Shown in pieces: positions 1 through 7,603 of a stretch of 14,418 nt of DNA. Every line of letters starts with the position of its first letter. Position 1 is the stretch's first letter. The stretch covers positions 1 through 14,418 of the forward strand of contig JAHWKC010000021.1 of NCBI GenBank assembly GCA_019348095.1. The letters are read 5' to 3'. The translations under genes were made by a program, and so were the position numbers. Source of the stretch: Pseudomonadota bacterium. Its GTDB lineage: Bacteria > Pseudomonadota > Gammaproteobacteria > Xanthomonadales > Xanthomonadaceae. A model generated the notes under the pieces. It was not told where the DNA came from. It saw only the letters and a list, made by a program, of their open reading frames with translations, and made no database searches.

Positions 1-1
1 G

Positions 2-61
2 GCGATCCAGCGGCAGATGCGGCAGATCGGCGGGGCCGGGTACCTGGAGCGGATCGAATGA
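2..61 (+). CDS. 3' end of an upstream gene (partial, unidentified)
   Basis: One plus-strand frame is open from the window edge to a TGA at 59-61. It gives a short C-terminal peptide with plausible composition that ends in GAGYLERIE. Only about 19 residues are visible, too few to name a family. The REP-like repeats begin about 20 bases after the stop, which is where such intergenic repeats normally sit and so supports a true gene end. A frame that is open by chance cannot be excluded. Confidence 0.4.
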   Translation, partial: AIQRQMRQIGGAGYLERIE

Positions 62-81
62 TGCGCAGGGCAAACCTCCGG

Positions 82-165
82 GTAGGCTGGGCACGCTGCT
101 CGTGCCTGCCGCGCGCCATTCCGCGGCGACGCTGGTGGTGGGCACAAACAACGTGCCCACCCTAC
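82..165. repeat. REP-like inverted pair, GTAGG-TGGGCACG type
   Basis: Two related copies of about 32 bases face each other at 82-113 (plus) and 134-165 (minus). Both start GTAGG, continue with TGGGCACG after one variable base, and carry GTGCC further in, with scattered differences. Each copy can itself fold; the right one has a perfect 9-bp hairpin (GGTGGGCAC at 137-145 with GTGCCCACC at 153-161, 7-base loop). A hairpin-forming unit present as an inverted doublet in an intergenic gap is the usual form of bacterial REP/REPIN elements. No other copy was seen in this window. Confidence 0.6.
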
Positions 166-168
166 GGC

Positions 169-250
169 TGTAGGAGCGGCTTCAGCCGCGATGGCGGGGG
201 TCGGGCCGGCGCCGCATCAGGAAAGCATCGCGGCTGAAGCCGCTCCTACA
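169..250. repeat. REP doublet (REPIN-like), GTAGGAGCGGCTTCAGCCGC type
   Basis: Bases 169-193 and 226-250 form a perfect 25-bp inverted repeat around a 32-base loop. Each arm holds the smaller palindrome GCGGCT-TC-AGCCGC. From general knowledge, this core is a familiar intergenic REP sequence in Pseudomonas and Xanthomonadaceae genomes, thought to be spread by RAYT (TnpA-REP) transposases. It lies 32 bases before the glycosyltransferase start, so it may affect the 5' end of that message. No RAYT gene is in the window. Confidence 0.85.
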
Positions 251-282
251 GGAGTAGTGGGGCGGTCGGCTACCATGCGGGC

Positions 283-1323
283 ATGAGTGCAGCCGCTTCG
301 GACCACGACCGCCTGACCGTCATCATCGCCGCGTTCAACGAGGCCGACAGCCTGCCGCGGTTGCAGCCGCGGATCGCCGCTGCGCTGGATGCGGTGCTCG
401 CCGAACAAGGCGTCGAAGGCCGCGTGCTGTACGTCGACGACGGCAGCCACGATGCGACCTGGCAGGTCCTGCAAGAGCTGCGCGTGAGCGATCCTCGTAT
501 CGCCCTGCTGCGCCTGTCGCGCAATTTCGGCAAGGAGCTTGCGCTGACCGCCGGGCTGGACCGGGTGGAGGCTGGCGCCGCGCTGATCCTGGATGCCGAC
601 GGGCAGGACCCGCCGGAGCTGATCCCGCAGTTCGTGGCCAAGTGGCGGGAGGGTTTCGATGACGTGCACGGCACCCGCATCGAGCGCGAAGGCGAGGGCT
701 GGCTCAAGCGCGCCACCGCCCACGCGTTCTACCGGGTGATGGGACGGCTCTCGAAAACGCCGATCCCGCCGGACACCGGTGATTTCCGCCTGCTGTCGCC
801 GCGCTCGCTCGCCGGCCTGCGGCAGCTGCGCGAGCGCCACCGCTTCATGAAGGGCCTGTTCGGCTGGGTCGGCTACAACCGCGTGGCGCTGCCCTACCAT
901 CGCGAGCCGCGCACTGCAGGCGCCAGCAAGTTCAACTACTGGCGGCTGTGGAACCTGGCGCTGGAAGGCATCACCAGCTTCTCGACCGCGCCGTTGCGGC
1001 TGGCGACCTACCTCGGCCTGGCAACCGCTTTGCTGGCGTTCGCCTACGGGGTGTGGGTGATCGTCAAGGCCCTGATGTGGCGCGATCCGGTGGCCGGCTG
1101 GCCGACCATGATGGCGGTCATCCTGTTTCTCGGCGGCGTGCAGTTGATCGCGCTGGGGTTGATCGGCGAATACCTCGGACGGTTGTACGAAGAGTCCAAG
1201 CAGCGGCCGCTCTACCTTGTCGACACGTGGCAGCCGGCGGCGGGAGTATGCTCGGGGGAAGTCCACGTCGGAGAAGGCGGCCATGCGAACGGTGCGGCAG
1301 TTGCTCGAGGCGAAAGCGCCTGA
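283..1323 (+). CDS. GT2 family glycosyltransferase, polyprenyl-phosphate type (DPM1/GtrB/ArnC-like)
   Basis: This 346-residue protein probably moves a sugar from a nucleotide donor onto a polyprenyl phosphate at the cytoplasmic membrane, for cell-envelope glycan modification. Visible GT2 signatures are the N-terminal VIIAAFNE (residues 13-20), VDDGSHDAT (51-59) and the metal/donor motif DADGQDPPEL (104-113). DTGDFRLL (164-171) and RHRFMKGLFGWVGY (185-198) are typical of the ArnC/GtrB group. Two membrane segments follow, near 238-264 and 273-296, as in that subgroup, and the family core ends around RPLYLV (308-313). The remaining hydrophilic tail is translated from DNA shared with the next gene, which overlaps by 41 bases. 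The ATG at 283 lacks a strong ribosome-binding site, and no in-frame alternative looks better. The sugar and lipid acceptor cannot be told from sequence. Confidence 0.9.
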   Translation: MSAAASDHDRLTVIIAAFNEADSLPRLQPRIAAALDAVLAEQGVEGRVLYVDDGSHDATWQVLQELRVSDPRIALLRLSRNFGKELALTAGLDRVEAGAALILDADGQDPPELIPQFVAKWREGFDDVHGTRIEREGEGWLKRATAHAFYRVMGRLSKTPIPPDTGDFRLLSPRSLAGLRQLRERHRFMKGLFGWVGYNRVALPYHREPRTAGASKFNYWRLWNLALEGITSFSTAPLRLATYLGLATALLAFAYGVWVIVKALMWRDPVAGWPTMMAVILFLGGVQLIALGLIGEYLGRLYEESKQRPLYLVDTWQPAAGVCSGEVHVGEGGHANGAAVARGESA

Positions 1324-1711
1324 GGTCTTCGCGATCGGTCCCGATGCGCCGGTGGTCGACGCGATCCGGCTGATGGCCGAGAAGTGCATCGGCGCGGTGC
1401 TGGTGATCGAAGGCGACCGGCTGGTCGGCATCCTGTCCGAGCGCGACTACGCGCGCAAGATCGTGTTGCAGGGACGTTCCTCGGCGGACACGCCGGTGCG
1501 CGCGATCATGACCGCCGAGGTCATCACCGTCGGCGTGGATGACAACGCCGAGCACTGCATGCAACTGGTGACCGACAGGCGCATCCGGCACCTGCCGGTG
1601 GTGAACGGCGGCCGGGTGCTGGGGGTGGTGTCGATCGGTGACCTGGTCAAGGCGGTGATCGAGGACCAGCAGCTCGAACTCGACCAGTTGCAGCGCTACA
1701 TCGCGAGCTGA
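1283..1711 (+). CDS. CBS domain pair protein
   Basis: A stand-alone protein of 142 residues made of two CBS motifs, the Bateman module that usually binds adenine nucleotides or SAM. The first copy covers roughly residues 8-65 (FAIGPDAPVVDAIRLM, GAVLVIEGDRLVGILSERD) and the second roughly 75-132 (MTAEVITVGVDDNAEHCM, RHLPVVNGGRVLGVVSIGD). Both have the expected final beta strand followed by (S)xxD. There is no attached enzyme or transporter domain. The ATG at 1283 is preferred because GGAGAAGG (1270-1277) lies at good spacing before it. It falls inside the glycosyltransferase gene, so the two are probably translationally coupled. Regulatory partner unknown. Confidence 0.9.
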   Translation: MRTVRQLLEAKAPEVFAIGPDAPVVDAIRLMAEKCIGAVLVIEGDRLVGILSERDYARKIVLQGRSSADTPVRAIMTAEVITVGVDDNAEHCMQLVTDRRIRHLPVVNGGRVLGVVSIGDLVKAVIEDQQLELDQLQRYIAS

Positions 1712-1757
1712 GCCACCAACTCTGTGCTTCCCATGGCGAGGGCGGCAAAAAAGCATT

Positions 1758-1861
1758 TGACACGGATCAGAGCAAAAAAATACGGATCAGAGCGGACAAA
1801 GCCATTCAATAGAACCGCCTTATCCGCCTTGATCCGTTTTTTTCTGCTCTGATCCGTGTCA
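1758..1861. repeat. GATCCG palindromic element, copy 1; probable bidirectional terminator
   Basis: A nested inverted repeat, richer in A/T than its surroundings, fills much of the 173-bp gap between two convergent genes. The outer arms begin TGACACGGATCAGAGCA on both strands, 17 bases in perfect match. Inside them, ACGGATCA (1782-1789) pairs with TGATCCGT (1830-1837), and the stem continues imperfectly toward a loop around 1802-1817. The inner hairpin is followed by seven T on the plus strand (1837-1843) and, on the minus strand, by A then seven T (opposite 1774-1780). It therefore fits an intrinsic terminator for both the CBS gene and the AsmA gene. A homologous copy is at 7512-7603. Confidence 0.8.
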
Positions 1862-1884
1862 GAGGATTTTGATCCCAAAGACCA

Positions 1885-3789
1885 TCATTCCGCGTACTTG
1901 CCACCGCAGCCGGAGTCCTCCCCCGGCCCGAGTTCCAGCGTCGCCAGCAGCGCGGCCGGCGGGGCGATGCTGCCCAGCGTCAATGCGATCGCGCCGCGCA
2001 GGCCGACCCGGGCGAGGTCGGGCCGGATGTCGGGGTCGCTGAAGGTGCCATCGATGACCAGTGGTGCGCGCAGCGACAGCAGGCTGCGGTCCTTCGGGCG
2101 CGGGCGGATCAGCAGGTCGAGAGTTTCCTCGCGCAGGTTGATCTCGCCCTCTCCGACCAGGATGGTGTCGCTGCTGTCGAACGCGAGCGCGCGGGCGGTC
2201 ATGACCCCGTTTTCCACCGCGAAATCGCCGAACGCGCAGCGCACCGGGATCTGGCGGTCCTCGGTCAGGGTGAACTTGATGATCTCGGCCAGGTCCAGCC
2301 CGGCGACCTCCATCAGCAGGTTGCTGATGCGGCCGCGGCCCATGCCGAACGCGACGTCGCCATCGCTGCTGCCGAGCATCTGCGCGAGTGAGTTGCCGCT
2401 GCCGGTCAGCGAGACGTCGCCGCTGACCTTGCCCACGGCGTTCTGGGCGAGCTCCACCTCGGGCAGCAAGTGCGACAGGTCGAGCGAGCGTGCGGCGATG
2501 TCGGCACGCGTGCCGATGGTGTTCTCGCGCGCGTCCATGCGGATGGTCGAGCGCACCTGGCCCTCGGCAATGCCGAAGTCCAGCGGGTCGAGCCGCAGGA
2601 CGCCGCCTTCCAGCAGCAGGTGTGCGTCCATGTCGTTGATCGGCCAGCGAGGTGCGTCGATGCGCTCGGCACGCAGGCGCACGTCCGCGTCCATGTTGCG
2701 TAGTTTCTCCAGCCGGTAGGGCGTATCGGGGATCACTCCCGCGCTGCTGCCGGGGCTGTCCTCGTCCGCCGCCGGTCCTCCGCCGATGAAGCCGGCGAGG
2801 TCATCGAAGTCCAGTCGGCTGGAAACCAGCTCGGCGCGCAGGTAAGGACGCTCGCCGGCGGTGTCGACGCTGGCGTCGCCGGCCAGATCGCTATCGCCGA
2901 CCTCGCCGGTGAAGTTTTCGTAGTGCCAAGTGGAGTCGTCGCGGGTGAAGCGGCCCGCGAGCGAGTAGGGCGGGGTCGGTGGCGTGGCGATGCCGATCAG
3001 CGGATACAGGTCGGCCATGTCCTCGCCGGCCAGCGCCAGTTGCAGGTCGAAATCGCGCAGGCGCAGCGGGTCGACCAAACTGCCGCGCGCATGTGCGCGG
3101 GTGCTGCCGGCGGTGGCCTGCAGGTCGATGCGAAAGGGGCGCTGGCTGTGCTGCAGTTCCAGCGGAGATTCGGCACGGCCTTCGATGCGGAAGTCGCTGC
3201 CTCGCCACTGCCCACCGCCGGCCAGTGCCACCGGCGGCGCACCACCGGCCCGCTCGGGGGGGCGGCTGGCGAGCGCCACGGCGATCCGGGTCCCGTTGGC
3301 TGCATCAAGGAAGTGCAACTGGCCGTCGCCTATCCAGACCCGACCCAGCCGAGTGCCGCCTTCCTCATCGTCGCTGCCGAACTCCCAGTTGCCGCCGCCG
3401 TCCGGGCCGGTTTCCAGACTCAGCCGCGGCCTGCTCAGCCGCAGTTCCGGGATGCGCAACTCGCCGCCGAACAAAGGGCCCAGCGCGAGGCGCAATTCCA
3501 GGCGATCGACCGAGGCCATTGTCGGTTGCCGCGCCCACTCCGCGTTGCCCAGGCGCACGGCCTCGGCACGAATGAGCGGAGCCCATCCAAGCTCGACGTC
3601 GAGGTCTCCCCCGATCCTGAACTCTCGGCCGGTGCGCGCCTCGACCTGGCGCTCGATCGGGCGCTTGAACCAGTTCCAGTCCCATGCCAGCACCAGCACC
3701 AGCATCGCCAGGGCGACCAAAGCGGAAATCGTCCGCCATGGGTGCGCGGTGACGCCATCGCTCGTTCGCTGGTATGCCGACCGGCTCAT
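1885..3789 (-). CDS. AsmA family protein
   Basis: A 634-residue protein with one N-terminal membrane segment (about residues 20-37) and a large periplasmic part. The AsmA-type start is clear: the anchor is followed by RPIERQVEARTGREF and a beta-rich DLDVELGWAPLIRAE stretch. The C-terminal third carries the AsmA repeat region (VSGDVSLTGSGNSLAQML, GEGEINLREETLDLLIRPRP, IDGTFSDPDIRPDL). Members of this superfamily are large inner-membrane beta-sheet proteins linked to outer-membrane assembly and lipid transport; the exact role here is unknown. The chosen ATG gives MSRSAYQRT. A GTG 12 codons upstream (3825) is also in frame, and neither has an ideally spaced ribosome-binding site. It lies 126 bp after the lipoprotein gene on the same strand, so co-transcription is possible. 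Confidence 0.88.
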   Translation of the reverse strand: MSRSAYQRTSDGVTAHPWRTISALVALAMLVLVLAWDWNWFKRPIERQVEARTGREFRIGGDLDVELGWAPLIRAEAVRLGNAEWARQPTMASVDRLELRLALGPLFGGELRIPELRLSRPRLSLETGPDGGGNWEFGSDDEEGGTRLGRVWIGDGQLHFLDAANGTRIAVALASRPPERAGGAPPVALAGGGQWRGSDFRIEGRAESPLELQHSQRPFRIDLQATAGSTRAHARGSLVDPLRLRDFDLQLALAGEDMADLYPLIGIATPPTPPYSLAGRFTRDDSTWHYENFTGEVGDSDLAGDASVDTAGERPYLRAELVSSRLDFDDLAGFIGGGPAADEDSPGSSAGVIPDTPYRLEKLRNMDADVRLRAERIDAPRWPINDMDAHLLLEGGVLRLDPLDFGIAEGQVRSTIRMDARENTIGTRADIAARSLDLSHLLPEVELAQNAVGKVSGDVSLTGSGNSLAQMLGSSDGDVAFGMGRGRISNLLMEVAGLDLAEIIKFTLTEDRQIPVRCAFGDFAVENGVMTARALAFDSSDTILVGEGEINLREETLDLLIRPRPKDRSLLSLRAPLVIDGTFSDPDIRPDLARVGLRGAIALTLGSIAPPAALLATLELGPGEDSGCGGKYAE

Positions 3790-3915
3790 GCTCCCGCCGC
3801 CGGGACCCGGACTGGCATCACCCACCCGGCGGCCGCGCCAGCAAAGCGGCCTTCATCTGGCGACTGTCGCGGGGTCGGTGACATGGCACGTCAGGCTGTG
3901 ATCAGGTCCGCGCGA

Positions 3916-4362
3916 TCAACTCGTCGCGCGGCAGTCAAAGCTGCCGACCTCGTCCTGGCTCAGCGTACCGCCCTGGTCGCCGACCGAGAATTGCAGGCCC
4001 TCGCCCGAATACATCGGCGGCGCGCTCCCGGCAGCGCGCGTGATTTCCACGCGGCGACCGTCGGCCAGCATGATCCGCGCGGTGTCGGTCTGGATGATCT
4101 CGACGCGGTGGCCGTCATCGCAGGAGTAGCTCATCGTGGTGGCATCGCTGGCGGTCGCGCCCGTGTCCATCTGCAGGGTCGCATCATCGGTCGGCATGGC
4201 CGTGTCGGCGCCGGCCAGGGCCGTGGTGGGCTGCGTTGCGGCCGGCTCGGTCGCGCCCGGTGTGCCGGTGGCCAGGTCGGAATGGTCACGTTGGCAGCCA
4301 GACAAGGCCAACGTCGCGACTATCGCAGCCAGGGTGGTGTTGGCGATCAGGGAGTTGCGCAT
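3916..4362 (-). CDS. Lipoprotein with an MliC-like (lysozyme inhibitor) C-terminal domain
   Basis: A 148-residue predicted lipoprotein. Residues 1-22 form a signal peptide ending in the lipobox LSGC, so Cys23 would be acylated. A linker rich in Ala, Thr, Pro and Asp follows (about 24-75). Residues 78-144 resemble the MliC/PliC fold of membrane-bound C-type lysozyme inhibitors: Y-S-C81 at the start, a short strand plus ADGRRVEI, Met-Tyr near 117-118, and Cys144 at the end, giving one likely disulfide. The conserved Lys-Gly motif that contacts lysozyme in characterised MliC is not obvious (FSVGDQGGTL here), so inhibitor activity is uncertain. The start is supported by GGAGGA six bases before the ATG. 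It sits between prfC and the AsmA gene, all on the minus strand. Confidence 0.75.
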   Translation of the reverse strand: MRNSLIANTTLAAIVATLALSGCQRDHSDLATGTPGATEPAATQPTTALAGADTAMPTDDATLQMDTGATASDATTMSYSCDDGHRVEIIQTDTARIMLADGRRVEITRAAGSAPPMYSGEGLQFSVGDQGGTLSQDEVGSFDCRATS

Positions 4363-4514
4363 GGGTGTCCTCCGACGCGAGGTGACCCGGCATGTTCGCT
4401 ATCGGCCGGTCAAGTCGCGGTGAAAGCAGTGCCCTTGCCGCCGCACGGGAGCGCTGCTGCCCGTTCTCGAGGAGCTACCCCGCCGAGAGCACCCCGCCTG
4501 GGGCGCCGCCGCGC

Positions 4515-6119
4515 CTAGTCGGCGGCAAGCGCGTGCGCGTGCTCGCGCGTGGCCAGGAACTGCACGTCCGGTGCGCGCTCCTGCGCCAGCTGCAGGTTGA
4601 CCCGGGTCGGAGCGAGATAGACCAGTTGCCCGGCGGCGTCGATCGCGAGGTTCATCGCGTGCTTGTCGCGGAATTCCTCGAGCTTTTTTGGATTGTCGCA
4701 GCGGATCCAGCGCGTGGTGGCGACGCTGACCTGCTCGAAGGTCGCATCCACGCCGTATTCGTCCTTGAGCCGGTAGGCGACCACGTCGAACTGCAACACG
4801 CCGACCGCGCCGAGGATCAGGTCGTTGCTCATCAGCGGCCGGAAAAACTGGGTCGCGCCTTCCTCGCTGAGCTGCGCCAGGCCCTTCTGCAGCTGCTTGA
4901 GCTTGAGCGGATCGCGCAGGCGCGCGCGGCGGAACAGTTCCGGGGCGAAATTGGGGATGCCGGTGAACGACAGCGCCTCGCCTTCGGTGAAGCTGTCGCC
5001 GATCGAAATGGTGCCGTGGTTGTGGATGCCGATCACGTCGCCGGAGTAGGCGGTGTGGGCGATCTCGCGGTCACTGGCCATGAACGTCAGCGCATTGGCG
5101 AGCTTCATCTCCTTGCCGCTGCGCACGTGCAGCGCCTTCATGCCGGCGTTGAACCGGCCCGAGCAGATGCGCATGAACGCAACCCGGTCCCGGTGTTGCG
5201 GGTCCATGTTGGCCTGGATCTTGAAAACAAAGCCGGTGAGCTTGTCCTCGTCCGGCGCTACCTCGCGCGTGGTGGTCTGGCGTCGCCCCGGCGAGGGGGC
5301 GTGCTCGACGAAGAAGTCCAGCAGCAGCTGCACGCCGAAGTTGTTGACCGCCGAGCCGAAGAACACCGGGGTCTGCTCGCCGGCCAGGTAACGGTCGATG
5401 TCGAACGGATGCGATGCGCCCTCCACCAGTTCGAGTTCCTCGCGCAGCTCGCGCAGCATGTCCGGGCCGATCCGCTCCGCGAGTGCGGGGTCGTCGATCG
5501 AGGCGAAGATGGTCGAGTCCTGCCGGGTGAAGTTGCGCCCGGGTTCGTACAGGTGCACCTCGCCACTGAGCAGGTGCACCACGCCCTTGAGCCGCTGGCC
5601 CATGCCGATGGGCCAGGTGATCGGCGCGCACTGGATGCCGAGCACGCTTTCGACCTCGTCCAGCAGGTCGATCGGGTCCTTGCCCTCGCGGTCGAGCTTG
5701 TTGATGAAGGTCATGATCGGGGTGTCGCGCAGCCGGCAGACTTCCATCAGCTTGATCGTGCGCTCCTCCACGCCCTTGGCGACGTCGATCACCATCAGCG
5801 CCGAGTCCACCGCGGTCAGCACGCGGTAGGTGTCCTCGCCGAAGTCGGCGTGTCCGGGGGTGTCGAGCAGGTTGACGATGCAGTCCTCGTAGGGGAACTG
5901 CATCACCGAGGAGGTCACCGAGATCCCACGTTCCTTTTCCAGCGCCATCCAGTCCGAGGTGGCATGGCGCGCGGCCTTGCGGCCTTTGACGCTGCCGGCC
6001 ATCTGGATCGCGCCACCGAACAGCAGCAGCTTCTCGGTCAGCGTGGTCTTGCCCGCATCGGGGTGCGAGATGATCGCGAAGGTGCGGCGGCGCAGGGTCT
6101 GCAGGGAAACGTCGGACAT
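4515..6119 (-). CDS. prfC: Peptide chain release factor 3 (RF3)
   Basis: A 534-residue translational GTPase of full RF3 length. RF3 recycles the class I release factors RF1 and RF2 from the ribosome after termination. G motifs are complete: P-loop SHPDAGKTT (18-26), switch I region ending EKERGIS (61-67), DTPGHADF (86-93) and [10 protein letters not shown] (140-149). RF3 hallmarks include [16 protein letters not shown] and the C-terminal [12 protein letters not shown]. The ATG gives the normal N terminus [20 protein letters not shown], although no clear ribosome-binding site precedes it. It is transcribed divergently from the HDOD gene across a 266-bp gap. The gene reads intact, and the assignment is secure. 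Confidence 0.97.
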   Translation of the reverse strand: MSDVSLQTLRRRTFAIISHPDAGKTTLTEKLLLFGGAIQMAGSVKGRKAARHATSDWMALEKERGISVTSSVMQFPYEDCIVNLLDTPGHADFGEDTYRVLTAVDSALMVIDVAKGVEERTIKLMEVCRLRDTPIMTFINKLDREGKDPIDLLDEVESVLGIQCAPITWPIGMGQRLKGVVHLLSGEVHLYEPGRNFTRQDSTIFASIDDPALAERIGPDMLRELREELELVEGASHPFDIDRYLAGEQTPVFFGSAVNNFGVQLLLDFFVEHAPSPGRRQTTTREVAPDEDKLTGFVFKIQANMDPQHRDRVAFMRICSGRFNAGMKALHVRSGKEMKLANALTFMASDREIAHTAYSGDVIGIHNHGTISIGDSFTEGEALSFTGIPNFAPELFRRARLRDPLKLKQLQKGLAQLSEEGATQFFRPLMSNDLILGAVGVLQFDVVAYRLKDEYGVDATFEQVSVATTRWIRCDNPKKLEEFRDKHAMNLAIDAAGQLVYLAPTRVNLQLAQERAPDVQFLATREHAHALAAD

Positions 6120-6167
6120 GGCGATGGCACGCGCGCGGCGTGTCCGGAGAAGGGCAAAGAGCCGGCA

Positions 6168-6173
6168 AGTATA
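6168..6173 (-). promoter_or_regulatory. Possible -10 element for prfC
   Basis: On the minus strand TATACT occurs about 50 bases before the prfC start and differs from the sigma-70 consensus TATAAT at one position. No TTGACA-like box is present at the proper distance, so this is only a weak candidate. The rest of the divergent 266-bp gap shows no RNA gene or long repeat. Confidence 0.3.
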
Positions 6174-6385
6174 CCCGCGACCCTTCGCCCGCCCTTGTGT
6201 GCAGCCGAATCACCTGCGGTGGAACCGGCCAACTTCCGTCGAGTCGGTCCGTCCGCGGCGGGGGCGGAATCGGCTCACCAGCATCGTGGATATTGCCGAA
6301 CTGGGCACTGCGTCACACTCCATGGCTACAGGTGCAGGGCGTTTGCGCCGTTACCGGGTCAGGCCGGGTTTCTTAAGGAGTTGTC

Positions 6386-7492
6386 GTGTTCATTGTCATC
6401 GTGGGTGAGGATGGCGGCCGCGCCAATGAGTTCGAACAGGCCCTGGCCGATTTCGGCCTGGGCTGGGATGTGCGCTGGTTGCCAGACGCCGCGGCGGCGC
6501 TGGCCCTGCCGAACGATCGGCCGGTCGATGTCGTGGTATGCGACCTGCGGGTCGGCAATCAGCAGGGGCCGGCGCTGCTCGCGCAGATGCGCGCGCACCA
6601 CTCCGACGCGGTTCGCATCCTGCTGGTCGACGACGGCCAGGGCGCCGATCTCAGCCAGGCGCTGGAAGTGGCGCACCGGCTGCTACGCAAGCCGCTGGAT
6701 GCGGGCGAGCTGATCGAGGCGGTGGAGAGTGTGATCGAGCTGCGCGAACTGCTCGACAACGAACAGCTCAAGCAGGCGATCGGTCGCATTGGCTCGCTGC
6801 CACCGCCGCCGCGACTGTACGTGGAGCTCACCCGGCTGATGCAGGACCCGGAGTCCAGCAGCGCCCAGATCGGCGAGGTGCTCTCGCAGGACCCGGTGAT
6901 TGCGGCCAAGGTGCTGCGGCTGTGCAACTCGGCCTATTTCTCCGCCGGGCGCGTGGTGACCGACGTGCGCGCCGCGGTGACCCGGCTCGGCCTGCAGACG
7001 ATCCAGCGCCTGGTACTGGCGACCGAAGCCTTCTCCGGCAGTGGTGTGATCAACGGCATCGATCGCGAGGCGATGCAGGACCGCGCCTTGCGCACCTCGC
7101 GGCTGGCCGCGCAGCTGCTCGGCGGACCCAGCGCAGAACTGGCCGCGACCGCCGGCCTGCTGGCCGAGGTCGGCATGTTGTTGCCGGGCGTGCGCATCCC
7201 CGGTCGCGAACCCGAGCAAGCCGAGGCTGGCGACGGCCCGCACTACGCCGAGGCAGGCGCCTACCTGCTGGGCCTGTGGGGCCTGCCGATGCCAATCGTC
7301 GAAGCGGTCGCCAGCCACCACCAGCCCAGCCGCATGCGCATGTCCGGCTTCTGGGTCGGCGGCGCCGTGCACGTCGCCTCGGCGCTGGTGTGCAACACGC
7401 CGGTGGACGAGAACTACCTGCGCTCGGTCGGCCTGATCGACCGGCTGCCGCGATGGCGCTCGATGGCCGAGGAGCTGGCCGAAGCCGCATAG
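6386..7492 (+). CDS. Response regulator receiver-HDOD domain protein
   Basis: A 368-residue signalling protein. Residues 1-120 form a CheY-like receiver: acidic E8-D9, phospho-acceptor candidate D53 in VVVCDLRVG, and K102 in the usual Lys-Pro. The conserved Ser/Thr normally seen after the fourth strand is not present (LLVDDG, 79-84). Residues from about 137 to 340 are an HDOD domain, with LPPPPRLYVELTRLMQDP, LSQDPVIAAKVLRLCNSA and ASHHQPS. The His-Asp pair of catalytic HD phosphodiesterases is absent where expected (GLLAEVGMLL), as is normal for HDOD. Such proteins act as protein-interaction modules in motility, c-di-GMP and stress signalling; the partner here is unknown. The GTG start is favoured by AAGGAG seven bases upstream. 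No sensor kinase is adjacent. Confidence 0.9.
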   Translation: MFIVIVGEDGGRANEFEQALADFGLGWDVRWLPDAAAALALPNDRPVDVVVCDLRVGNQQGPALLAQMRAHHSDAVRILLVDDGQGADLSQALEVAHRLLRKPLDAGELIEAVESVIELRELLDNEQLKQAIGRIGSLPPPPRLYVELTRLMQDPESSSAQIGEVLSQDPVIAAKVLRLCNSAYFSAGRVVTDVRAAVTRLGLQTIQRLVLATEAFSGSGVINGIDREAMQDRALRTSRLAAQLLGGPSAELAATAGLLAEVGMLLPGVRIPGREPEQAEAGDGPHYAEAGAYLLGLWGLPMPIVEAVASHHQPSRMRMSGFWVGGAVHVASALVCNTPVDENYLRSVGLIDRLPRWRSMAEELAEAA

Positions 7493-7511
7493 TCATCGAA
7501 AAAGCTTTTTG

Positions 7512-7603
7512 GACACGGATCAGAGCGAAAAAGGCGGATCAGAGCGGATCAAACGAAAACGTCTTATTCGCTTTGATCCGCTGTTTTCGCTCTGACCCGT
7601 GTC
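7512..7603. repeat. GATCCG palindromic element, copy 2; probable bidirectional terminator
   Basis: This second copy of the element at 1758-1861 fills nearly all of the 109-bp gap between two convergent genes. Its outer arms start GACACGGATCAGAGCG (left) and GACACGGGTCAGAGCG (right, minus strand). The inner stem is 11 perfect base pairs, AGCGGATCAAA (7543-7553) with TTTGATCCGCT (7572-7582). Plus-strand sequence after the stem is GTTTTCGC. On the minus strand five T follow close after the stem (opposite 7528-7532). The T tracts are shorter than in copy 1, so termination may be weaker. The right edge overlaps the stop codon of the peptidase gene. Confidence 0.78.

Noticed and set aside
217..1431. 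404-codon minus-strand frame opposite the glycosyltransferase
   Set aside because: It crosses a gene boundary and a REP doublet and encodes no known motif, whereas the plus strand has a complete GT2 enzyme.
2923..4518. Long plus-strand open frame opposite the AsmA and lipoprotein genes
   Set aside because: It spans two well-supported minus-strand genes and the gap between them, has no good start signal, and gives a product with no recognisable motif.
4392..6713. Very long plus-strand open frame opposite prfC
   Set aside because: It is a shadow of RF3. The minus-strand protein has all GTPase motifs, and long antisense frames are common in GC-rich DNA. The plus-strand product has low-complexity composition rich in Arg, Ala and His and no domain.
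1758..7603. The two GATCCG elements as CRISPR repeats or insertion-sequence ends
   Set aside because: The copies are almost 6 kb apart, are palindromic themselves, lack regular spacers, and enclose ordinary genes with no transposase. A composite element is not supported.
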